This document shows positions 1 through 5,101 of a DNA stretch of 5,110 nt, piece by piece; the first letter of the stretch is position 1, and each line of letters begins with the position of its first letter. The notes beneath the pieces are model-generated. The model searched no databases. It saw only the letters and a list, made by a program, of their open reading frames with translations, and was not told the origin of the DNA. Position numbers and translations under genes: made by a program. Origin of the DNA: Candidatus Hydrothermota bacterium (lineage in GTDB: Bacteria > Hydrothermota > Hydrothermia > UBA1063); NCBI GenBank assembly GCA_003644895.1, contig QNDO01000124.1, forward strand, positions 1 to 5,110, given 5' to 3'.

Positions 1-284
1 CCTCTATTCTTCTCTTTCTTGCATTTATTTATTCTTTTTTAGAATTTGACGTGTTTTTGATGATACCTTCACTGGTTGGACTCCCTATTTTTATAATTTC
101 CATCTGGGATGAATCCATGCAAATGGCCAAAATCTCGTACAGAGCAGTATCATTCCTGTTTGTCTTAATGGTGGCTTTAAGATTTCCTTTATTTTTAGCT
201 CTGGGTATTTTAATTCTTATTTTGTTAAGGATTTATTATACAAAAAGATTTATGATAAATTATCCATCCCTCACGGGGAGATAA
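1..284 (+). CDS. C-terminal part of a polytopic membrane protein, possibly UbiA-family prenyltransferase
   Basis: The reading frame is open from the left edge (first whole codon at base 3) to the TAA at 282-284, so this is the 3' end of a gene that starts outside the window. About 93 residues are visible. A GTG or ATG near 51-62 could be taken as a start, but the frame continues upstream with hydrophobic residues, so I read it as truncated. There are about three hydrophobic stretches: the first dozen residues, a segment around DVFLMIPSLVGLPIFIISI, and a long one ending in ILILILLRIYY. A basic tail with RIYYTKRF and then NYPSL follows the last helix. That tail, and the short polar loops, resemble the C-terminus of UbiA-type prenyltransferases, which attach prenyl chains to aromatic or glycerol-phosphate acceptors in the membrane. 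The catalytic Asp-rich motifs would lie upstream and are not visible, so the family call is tentative. The stop lies two bases before aspS, which implies co-transcription. Confidence 0.5.
   Translation, partial: SILLFLAFIYSFLEFDVFLMIPSLVGLPIFIISIWDESMQMAKISYRAVSFLFVLMVALRFPLFLALGILILILLRIYYTKRFMINYPSLTGR
275..280 (+). promoter_or_regulatory. Ribosome binding site of aspS
   Basis: GGGGAG lies six bases before the ATG at 287, a good Shine-Dalgarno position. It falls inside the last codons of the upstream membrane protein gene, whose stop is at 282-284. Translation of aspS may therefore be coupled to that gene. This site and the canonical MYRTHTCGEL N-terminus fix the aspS start. Confidence 0.75.
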
Positions 285-286
285 CC

Positions 287-2017
287 ATGTATAGGACTCA
301 TACTTGTGGAGAATTAACTTCAGATCATATTGGTAAAAAGGTCGTACTCTCTGGTTGGGTAAGGAGAGTGAGGGATCTCGGCGGATTGATTTTTATTGAT
401 TTAAGGGATCGCTATGGCAGAACTCAACTTGTGGTAGAACCGGGTAGAAAAGAGACCTTTGAAATTGCCAAATCTCTTGGAATGCAATACGTTATAAGAG
501 TAGAAGGAAAAGTTAGGAGAAGACCTGAAGAAATGATAAATCCAGAATTAAGCACAGGAGAAATCGAAGTTGTAGTAGAAAAATTGGATATCTTAAACCG
601 CACTCCTCTACTTCCTTTTGTGATTGAGGATGAGATAAATATTCAGGAAGATACAAGATTGAGATGGAGATTTCTCGATTTAAGAAGGCCAAAAATGCAG
701 AGAAATATTATTGTTAGGCATCATACACTCCAGGCCGTAAGAAATTTTCTGAGTAGCGAAGGTTTTATTGAAATAGAGACCCCTTTCTTAACTAAAAGTA
801 CTCCCGAAGGTGCACGGGATTTCTTAGTTCCTTCCCGCAATTTCCCGGGTAAGTTCTATGCTCTTCCACAGTCACCTCAACTATATAAACAGGTATTAAT
901 GTCTGCAGGATTTGATAGGTACTTTCAAATAGTAAGATGTTTTAGAGACGAAGATCTTAGGCAGGACAGGCAACCAGAATTTACCCAGATTGATCTCGAA
1001 ATGAGTTTTGTAGATATGGACAATGTACTTTCTTTAACTGAGAGAATGTTAGAATATGTTTTTGATAAAGTTCTGCATCAGAAACTTGAAATTCCTTTTC
1101 CCAGAATCAGTTATAAAGACGCATTAAAAAAATATGGGAGTGATAAACCTGATTTGAGTATAAAAGAGGAAATCCTTGATTTTACAGAGATCTTCAAAGG
1201 AAGTGGATTTGGAGTTTTAGAAAATATCATACAAAACAAAGGTATAGTACTTGGTGTTAGGTCTCCTCGCGACTTTTCCCGAAAGGAAATTGACGAGTTG
1301 AAAGATTTTATAGTAAAAGAAGGGGGAGCAGGGCTGTTCTGGTTTAAGGTTAAGGCGGAAACTCTTTATGGTCAGCTTGCAAAATATATAGATATTAATA
1401 AAATTTCTTTGGAAGAAGGAACCTATTTCGTAATTGCTGGAGATAATAAACCTGCAACATATTTACTTGCAGGTAAATTGAGGGAAAAAGTTTGCAAAAG
1501 TTATCAAGATAAAAAATTTAACTTCTTGTGGGTTATAGACTTTCCACTTTTTGAATGGAATGAGGAGGAGAAAAGAATAGAACCAGCTCATCATATGTTT
1601 ACCATGCCCTATGAGGATCAAATACATCTCTTGGAACAAGATCCTTTGAAGGTGATAGGAAAACAATATGATCTTGTATTGAACGGCGTAGAGCTTGCAT
1701 CTGGCTCTATAAGAGTCCACAAAAGAGAACTTCAGGAGAAGATAATGGAAATCATAGGGCTGAATAAACAAGAAAGAGAAAAAAGGTTCGGGTTTCTTTT
1801 AGAAGCACTGGAATATGGTGCCCCTCCACATGGAGGTATTGCGTTTGGTTTTGATAGACTTGTAGCAATGATGCTGGGAATAGGAACCATCAGGGACGTT
1901 ATTGCCTTTCCAAAAACTACTTCAGCGCAGGCCCTATATGAAAAAGCTCCTGATTTAGTGGATGACGAGCAACTTAAGGAATTACATATTAAAATAATAG
2001 ATCAAGATCTTGGATGA
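287..2017 (+). CDS. aspS: Aspartyl-tRNA synthetase, bacterial type
   Basis: This class IIb aminoacyl-tRNA synthetase joins aspartate to tRNA(Asp) in the cytoplasm using ATP. At 576 residues it is close to the usual bacterial length of about 580-600 and appears intact. The N-terminal OB-fold anticodon-binding domain (about 1-105) begins MYRTHTCGEL and contains GWVRRVRDLGGLIFIDLRDR. Motif 1 lies around 152-175, with the STPEGARD flipping loop at 171-178. QSPQLYKQ is at 195-202. Motif 2 spans about 217-236 (FRDEDLRQDRQPEFTQID). A GAD insertion domain, typical of bacterial AspRS, occupies roughly 275-410. HHMFTMP follows, and motif 3 is GAPPHGG...GFDR, with the ATP-binding Arg at 524. Residue 31 is Leu, the state associated with tRNA(Asp)-discriminating enzymes; non-discriminating ones often have His there (known for Pseudomonas AspRS). 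The gene starts two bases after an upstream membrane protein gene and its 3' end overlaps the convergent xerD by 16 bp. Confidence 0.98.
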   Translation: MYRTHTCGELTSDHIGKKVVLSGWVRRVRDLGGLIFIDLRDRYGRTQLVVEPGRKETFEIAKSLGMQYVIRVEGKVRRRPEEMINPELSTGEIEVVVEKLDILNRTPLLPFVIEDEINIQEDTRLRWRFLDLRRPKMQRNIIVRHHTLQAVRNFLSSEGFIEIETPFLTKSTPEGARDFLVPSRNFPGKFYALPQSPQLYKQVLMSAGFDRYFQIVRCFRDEDLRQDRQPEFTQIDLEMSFVDMDNVLSLTERMLEYVFDKVLHQKLEIPFPRISYKDALKKYGSDKPDLSIKEEILDFTEIFKGSGFGVLENIIQNKGIVLGVRSPRDFSRKEIDELKDFIVKEGGAGLFWFKVKAETLYGQLAKYIDINKISLEEGTYFVIAGDNKPATYLLAGKLREKVCKSYQDKKFNFLWVIDFPLFEWNEEEKRIEPAHHMFTMPYEDQIHLLEQDPLKVIGKQYDLVLNGVELASGSIRVHKRELQEKIMEIIGLNKQEREKRFGFLLEALEYGAPPHGGIAFGFDRLVAMMLGIGTIRDVIAFPKTTSAQALYEKAPDLVDDEQLKELHIKIIDQDLG

Positions 2018-2886
2018 AATTTCCTGTGTATTTCTTTTAAGTATTTAATGTCCAAATGAGTATACACTTGAGTAGTTAAGAGTGAAGCATGCCCCAATAA
2101 AAGCTGTAAACTCCTTAAATCACAGCCGTTTTTAAGCAAATGAGTCGCAAATGTATGGCGAAGTATATGGGGATATATATTCTTTTCAATGCCAGCCTGT
2201 AGGGCATATTGTTTTAAGATCTTCCATATGCCTACTCGTGTAAGTTTTTTTCCTCTCATATTGAGAAAAATATAATTTTCCGCTTTAGATGAGGCGATTC
2301 GGGGCCTGGCCTCTAAGAGGTATTGCATGAGAAATTTCATTGCTATATCTCCTACCGGAACCAACCTTTCTTTACTTCCCTTCCCCCTTATTCTCACAAT
2401 TTTTTCCTCTATATCTAAATTATTAAGACGCAAATTGACTATCTCAGAAACTCTCATTCCTGTTGCGTAGAGAAGCTCTAAAAGTGCCTTATCTCTAATG
2501 CCCTTAATGGTAGAAACAGAGGGAGCATCCAGCAACCTGGAAACTTCTTCCTCACTTAAAAATTCAGGTAGATTTTTTTTCTTTTTAGGAACAGATATCT
2601 CCTCAGTTAAATCCTTTTTTAAATTTTCTTCCAGCTGTAAATATTTAAAAAAAGAGCGTAGGCAGGAAAAAGCTCTCGACCTCGAGTTCTGGGAAAGTCC
2701 TTCATCCTTTAAAAATTCTGCAAATTCATCAACATCAGAGGCACTTATATCGTCAATTTCTACATCTCCTAAAAAATTATAAAATTTCAGAAGATCACGC
2801 CTGTAAGAATCCACAGTATTAATAGAAAGACCCCTTTCTGAGAGTATATAAGCGAGAAAACTATTAATTGCGTCCAGTATGTGCAT
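2002..2886 (-). CDS. xerD: Site-specific tyrosine recombinase, XerC/XerD type
   Basis: The 294-residue protein has the normal size of a chromosomal Xer recombinase. These enzymes resolve chromosome dimers at dif by strand exchange through a phosphotyrosine intermediate. The N-terminal SAM-like core-binding domain (about 1-95) includes SINTVDSYRRDLLKF and SRAFSCLRSFFKYL. The catalytic domain begins near LPEFLSEEEV (106-115). All six catalytic residues are visible: Arg145 (ATGMRVSE), Lys169 (RGKGSKER), His240 and Arg243 (HILRHTFATH), His266 (LGHASLLTT) and Tyr275 (VYTHL). The C-terminus, LKEIHRKFHPRS, resembles XerD more than XerC, but the split is not certain and some lineages have a single Xer. 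The ATG at 2886 gives an N-terminus of normal length, although it lacks a clear Shine-Dalgarno. The gene lies 76 bp downstream of copA in the same direction, and its last 16 bases overlap the end of aspS tail to tail. Nothing nearby suggests an integron or phage integrase. Confidence 0.93.
   Translation of the reverse strand: MHILDAINSFLAYILSERGLSINTVDSYRRDLLKFYNFLGDVEIDDISASDVDEFAEFLKDEGLSQNSRSRAFSCLRSFFKYLQLEENLKKDLTEEISVPKKKKNLPEFLSEEEVSRLLDAPSVSTIKGIRDKALLELLYATGMRVSEIVNLRLNNLDIEEKIVRIRGKGSKERLVPVGDIAMKFLMQYLLEARPRIASSKAENYIFLNMRGKKLTRVGIWKILKQYALQAGIEKNIYPHILRHTFATHLLKNGCDLRSLQLLLGHASLLTTQVYTHLDIKYLKEIHRKFHPRS
2003..2012. repeat. 10-bp palindrome in the aspS/xerD overlap
   Basis: CAAGATCTTG is a perfect palindrome lying inside the 16-bp region (2002-2017) that codes for the C-terminal residues of both AspRS (QDLG) and XerD (HPRS). 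It is short and has no T-run on either side, so I do not call it a terminator. Confidence 0.5.
2546..2562. repeat. 17-bp exact direct repeat, copy 1 (in xerD)
   Basis: TCTTCCTCACTTAAAAA occurs here and at 4476-4492 in the same orientation. With one mismatch the match extends to 21 bp (2542-2562 against 4472-4492). Both copies are read in frame on the minus strand and encode FLSEE followed by E or D and then V. In XerD this is the conserved start of the catalytic domain. Confidence 0.7.
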
Positions 2887-2892
2887 TTTAAG

Positions 2893-2922
2893 ATTTTAAA
2901 CTGCTAGAGATGAAAAAATCAA
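2893..2922 (-). promoter_or_regulatory. Candidate xerD promoter, possibly giving a leaderless mRNA
   Basis: On the minus strand TTGATT (2917-2922) and TAAAAT (2893-2898) are separated by 18 bases. The -10 matches TATAAT at five of six positions and the -35 matches TTGACA at four. Only six bases (CTTAAA) separate the -10 from the ATG at 2886, so transcription would start at or next to the start codon. That fits the lack of a Shine-Dalgarno sequence. The region is very AT-rich, so a chance match is quite possible. Confidence 0.3.
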
Positions 2923-2962
2923 ACACATTAAAGGGCAAAACTTTTATCATTGTCGATAACTT

Positions 2963-4516
2963 TCAAACCTGTGACAATTTTGGTTTATATCGTTTAAGTA
3001 GTAAAGAAAGACTCACCACTGTAACAGAACTCATTGCCATTGCAAAAGCTGCAAATTCCGGCCTGAAAGTTATACCAAAAGGTGGGTACAGAACGCCGGC
3101 TGCCACTGGAATAAGGATAGAATTATACGTGAATGCCCAGAAAAGATTGCCTTTAATTCGACTCATAACCTTTTTACTGAGATCTATAGCTAGAACCACA
3201 TCCATTGGATCATCTTTCATTAAAACGATATCACCACTTTCTATAGCTACATCTGTGCCCCCTCCTATAGCTATCCCCACATCTGCCTGTGCAAGTGCAG
3301 GAGCATCATTTATACCATCTCCAACAAAAGCTACGATTTCTCCTTCTTTCTGCAAATCTTTGACTACTTTAGCTTTATCTTGAGGTAATACTTCTGCGAT
3401 TACACGATCTATATCCAACTCATGCCCAATAACTTCTGCCGTTTTTTTGTTGTCTCCCGTCAACATTATCGCATTAAGTCCCATTTTTTTCAAAAGATTG
3501 ACTGCTTTTTTAGCATTGGGCTTAATTGGATCCGAAATACCGAGAATCCCCAGAATTGTGTCTTTCTGTGACACGATTACTATAGTTCTCGCCTGCTGTT
3601 CCAATTCTTCAATATCATGCCTAACATTCTCGGGTAGACTTATGTTTTCCGATTGTATAAAATTTTTACATCCTATCAAAATTTCTTCCTCTAAAATCTT
3701 GGCTTTTACTCCCCTACCCTCTACCGTTTCAAAAGATTGGACAGGAACAAGTTCAATATTCTTTTCTTTTGCTTTATTTACAATTGATTCTGCAAGAGGA
3801 TGTTCTGAATTTTTTTCAACACTTGCTGCAATTTTTAGTAAGACATCCTCATCAATTCCATACGGTATAATATCAGTCACAGTAGGTTTGCCCAGGGTTA
3901 AGGTTCCTGTTTTGTCCAGAATAACTGTGCTGAGTTTATGTGAGATTTCCAGTGCTTCACCGTTTCTTATAAGTATTCCCAACTCAGCTCCTCTACCAAT
4001 CCCTGTGGTAACAGCAGTGGGAGTAGCAAGTCCCAAGGCACAGGGACACGCTATAACTAGGACAGAAATAAGAGTCGTTAGGGAGAATAGAAGAGGCTTT
4101 CCAAGTACTAAGTACCATACAGTAAAGGATAAAAGGGCAATTGCAAGAACAACGGGAATAAAATAGCTGACTACTCTATCTGCCACTCTCTGGATTGCCG
4201 GTCTTGAAGATTGGGCCTCTTCAACGAGACTTATAATTTGTGAAAGCAATGTATCTTTTCCAACCTTTTCTGCTTTAAACACCAGAGCACCGTTTTTATT
4301 CAGAGTTCCACCTATAACTTTATCTCCGCGCTTCTTTAATCGAGGCAATGGCTCACCAGTTATCATAGATTCATCAACATAACTTTCGCCACTTAATACA
4401 GTTCCATCTACCGGCATTTTTTCTCCGGGCTTGACAAAAAGTATATCTCCTGGCTCAACTTTTTCAAGCTCAACATCTTCCTCACTTAAAAACTGGATGA
4501 TTTTTTCTAAAATCAA
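2963..4516 (-). CDS. copA: C-terminal fragment of copper-translocating P-type ATPase: actuator, P, N domains and M3-M6
   Basis: The stretch is open from about 4651 to the TGA at 2963-2965. The only early start codon is a TTG at 4516, and the first in-frame Met lies inside the actuator domain, so an independent start is doubtful. Counting from that TTG, the 517 residues show the actuator TGE loop at 53-55, M3 around 115-138, M4 with the Cu(I)-coordinating CPC at 157-159, and the phosphorylated Asp201 in DKTGTLT. The N-domain has SEHPL at 237-241 and GRGV at 267-270. TGDN is at 353-356 and the hinge GDGIND at 399-404. M5 has Tyr464-Asn465 and M6 has MSS at 495-497, the YN and MxxSS signature of Cu(I) pumps (P1B-1). 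The missing M1 and M2 helices help form the transport path and anchor the actuator, so this fragment alone is probably inactive. The gene xerD follows 76 bp downstream on the same strand. Confidence 0.85.
   Translation of the reverse strand: MILEKIIQFLSEEDVELEKVEPGDILFVKPGEKMPVDGTVLSGESYVDESMITGEPLPRLKKRGDKVIGGTLNKNGALVFKAEKVGKDTLLSQIISLVEEAQSSRPAIQRVADRVVSYFIPVVLAIALLSFTVWYLVLGKPLLFSLTTLISVLVIACPCALGLATPTAVTTGIGRGAELGILIRNGEALEISHKLSTVILDKTGTLTLGKPTVTDIIPYGIDEDVLLKIAASVEKNSEHPLAESIVNKAKEKNIELVPVQSFETVEGRGVKAKILEEEILIGCKNFIQSENISLPENVRHDIEELEQQARTIVIVSQKDTILGILGISDPIKPNAKKAVNLLKKMGLNAIMLTGDNKKTAEVIGHELDIDRVIAEVLPQDKAKVVKDLQKEGEIVAFVGDGINDAPALAQADVGIAIGGGTDVAIESGDIVLMKDDPMDVVLAIDLSKKVMSRIKGNLFWAFTYNSILIPVAAGVLYPPFGITFRPEFAAFAMAMSSVTVVSLSLLLKRYKPKLSQV
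4476..4492. repeat. 17-bp exact direct repeat, copy 2 (in the broken part of copA)
   Basis: This is the second copy of TCTTCCTCACTTAAAAA, encoding FLSEED near the beginning of the C-terminal copA fragment. FLSEED is not a typical CopA motif at this place, where families usually read as V-R-D-G-x-E. Copy 2 lies within about 40 bp of the frame change, which makes its origin worth checking. Confidence 0.7.
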
Positions 4517-4971
4517 TTCCTCCGGAGGATATTCAAAGTATTTATCCTTCCAATTATAAGTTCTACACCCAGAAAAACTTTCCTGTTTGCCTTCCAGATC
4601 TCTACCATTATGAAAGGAGGTGTGGCAACCAAAAGCATCAGCAAAGATTTTTCAAATGGAAGCGTCAGTTTTAGATAGCCCATTAACATCAGAAGTATAC
4701 CAAAAACAAAACCGATGATTATTCTGATTAATCGAGATTTAAGTTCTTTCTTTCTGGTTTCCTCATAGCCTGCCTCCTGAATTGCTTTTTTAACTGTCTT
4801 TAACTCTACATTACCTGGCATCAATTCCACTGAGGCAGTTTCTGTGGCTAAATTAACATCTGCTTTTAAAACGCCATTCAAATTTGCCAGAGACTTCTCG
4901 ACTGTTTTTGCACAGGTTGCACAGGTCATGCCCTTGATCTTAATTCTAATATTTTCCTTATCAGATGTCAT
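4513..4971 (-). CDS. copA: N-terminal fragment of copper ATPase: HMA domain plus helices MA and MB
   Basis: This 152-residue reading frame begins at an ATG with an AGGA Shine-Dalgarno nine bases upstream. Residues 8-70 form a heavy-metal-associated domain with the Cu(I)-binding motif GMTCATC (Cys17 and Cys20) and a typical AIQEAGYEE end. A linker with positive charges leads to two hydrophobic helices, about 81-100 and 108-124, equivalent to MA and MB of CopA; LLMLLVATPPF in MB is typical of the family. After about residue 135 the similarity fades. The tail GRINTLNIL recalls the N-[TA]-[LA]-N-M-D segment that opens helix M1, then the frame ends at TGA. If made alone, the product would be a membrane-anchored copper-binding domain without transport activity. 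In E. coli a programmed frameshift in copA releases a free HMA chaperone, but that shift occurs right after the HMA domain. Here the stop lies beyond two helices, so the parallel is weak. Confidence 0.8.
   Translation of the reverse strand: MTSDKENIRIKIKGMTCATCAKTVEKSLANLNGVLKADVNLATETASVELMPGNVELKTVKKAIQEAGYEETRKKELKSRLIRIIIGFVFGILLMLMGYLKLTLPFEKSLLMLLVATPPFIMVEIWKANRKVFLGVELIIGRINTLNILRRN
4518..4529. repeat. 12-bp perfect palindrome at the copA break
   Basis: TCCTCCGGAGGA is its own reverse complement. It lies within the last codons of the N-terminal copA frame, directly before the point where the second frame takes over. On the minus strand it contains GGAGG (4519-4523), two bases before the TTG at 4516 and five before an ATT at 4513. 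It could mark the deletion breakpoint or act as a weak internal ribosome binding site; I cannot decide between these. Confidence 0.6.
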
Positions 4972-4980
4972 AATGCACCA

Positions 4981-4984
4981 TCCT
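4981..4984 (-). promoter_or_regulatory. Ribosome binding site of copA
   Basis: The minus strand reads AGGA, continuing into TGG, nine bases before the ATG at 4971. It is a moderate Shine-Dalgarno and supports the start that gives a short leader before the HMA domain. Confidence 0.5.
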
Positions 4985-4987
4985 GTA

Positions 4988-5005
4988 TATGTTAAATTTT
5001 ACATA
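4988..5005. promoter_or_regulatory. Inverted repeat over the copA transcription start, candidate operator
   Basis: The 18-bp sequence reads TATGTTAAA on the left and TTTTACATA on the right; eight of the nine pairs are complementary. It begins five bases downstream of the -10 and covers the expected +1 region, where a repressor would block transcription. It does not match the CopY box TACANNTGTA well, and the binding protein is not identifiable here. Confidence 0.4.
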
Positions 5006-5009
5006 ATTT

Positions 5010-5038
5010 AGTATAAGGTCGCAGCGAAAAATTTACAA
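5010..5038 (-). promoter_or_regulatory. Candidate sigma-70-type promoter of copA
   Basis: On the minus strand TTGTAA (5033-5038) and TATACT (5010-5015) are separated by exactly 17 bases. The -10 matches the consensus at five of six positions and the -35 at four. Transcription would start near 5003, giving a leader of about 30 bases with the copA Shine-Dalgarno inside it. This is the best promoter candidate in the window. Confidence 0.6.
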
Positions 5039-5044
5039 CTTTTT

Positions 5045-5081
5045 TAATTACATTTGTTAAATATTTAAATTGCTGTAATTA
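5045..5081. promoter_or_regulatory. Nested inverted repeats between the divergent promoters
   Basis: Arms TAATTACA (5045-5052) and TGTAATTA (5074-5081) are perfect reverse complements 21 bases apart. Almost exactly centred between them is a 12-bp palindrome, TTAAATATTTAA (5057-5068). A TTACATTTGTTA segment at 5048-5059 differs by one base from the TTACA-NN-TGTAA arrangement bound by CopY/BlaI/MecI-type repressors. All of it lies upstream of the copA -35. High AT content makes some dyads likely by chance. Confidence 0.35.
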
Positions 5082-5101
5082 CGGCCTTCTTGCTTTATAC
5101 T
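5073..5101 (+). promoter_or_regulatory. Candidate divergent promoter for a gene beyond the right edge
   Basis: CTGTAA (5073-5078) and TATACT (5096-5101) are separated by 17 bases. This is the same architecture as the copA promoter on the other strand, with an identical -10 followed by AAA and a -35 differing by one base. Transcription would start near 5108 and run out of the window. Metal pump genes are often divergent from their regulator, but the neighbour is not visible. Confidence 0.35.

Larger units (their letters stand above)
2963..4971 (-). pseudogene. copA: Interrupted copper-exporting P1B-type ATPase gene (internal deletion plus frame change)
   Basis: Two adjacent open frames together cover a Cu(I)-translocating P1B-1 ATPase, but in different frames and with a piece missing. 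The 5' part (4971 to the TGA at 4513-4515) carries the HMA domain and helices MA and MB. The 3' part, in the -1 frame, carries the actuator domain, M3-M6 and the P and N domains. A complete family member has helices M1 and M2 plus a linker between these parts, usually beginning near an NMDVL-like motif and including YFE...GRYLE. Here only about 17-35 residues of unclear homology lie between the last MB-proximal residues and the actuator domain. The two parts add up to 669 residues, against about 740-800 for one-HMA CopA proteins. A frameshift alone cannot explain this: roughly 80-110 codons are absent. The conserved motifs in both halves are intact, so the lesion is either recent or an assembly or sequencing error. 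Confidence 0.75.

Noticed and set aside
1463..1771. Minus-strand open frame inside aspS.
   Set aside because: It lies opposite the conserved AspRS catalytic core and has no ribosome binding site or domain.
2498..2782. Plus-strand open frame inside xerD.
   Set aside because: It is antisense to the recombinase gene, and its Ser- and Phe-rich composition reflects the reverse complement of Lys- and Glu-rich coding sequence.
2930..2965. TTATC/GATAA stem after the copA stop as an intrinsic terminator.
   Set aside because: The stem is only five AT-rich pairs and is followed by AAGTTTT, too weak for a credible terminator.
2910..3383. Plus-strand open frame opposite the copA 3' end.
   Set aside because: It is antisense to strongly conserved CopA sequence, is low in complexity, and has no recognisable domain.
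3447..4166. Long (239-codon) plus-strand open frame inside copA.
   Set aside because: It is fully antisense to the P and N domains and M3-M4. Its composition is what a complement of conserved coding sequence gives, and there is no homology I recognise.
4513..4600. Programmed ribosomal frameshifting in copA, as known for the E. coli copA chaperone product.
   Set aside because: A -1 shift would join the frames but could not restore the missing M1-M2 helices. No clear heptameric slippery site lies before the stop; the T5 run near 4573-4577 is weak, and the A6 run at 4501-4506 lies after the stop.
4987..4997. ATATGTTAAAT matches the E. coli dif XerD-arm TTATGTTAAAT at 10 of 11 positions, tempting because xerD is nearby.
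   Set aside because: There is no recognisable XerC arm at the right spacing to its left, the match is in very AT-rich DNA, and it coincides with the copA dyad and leader.
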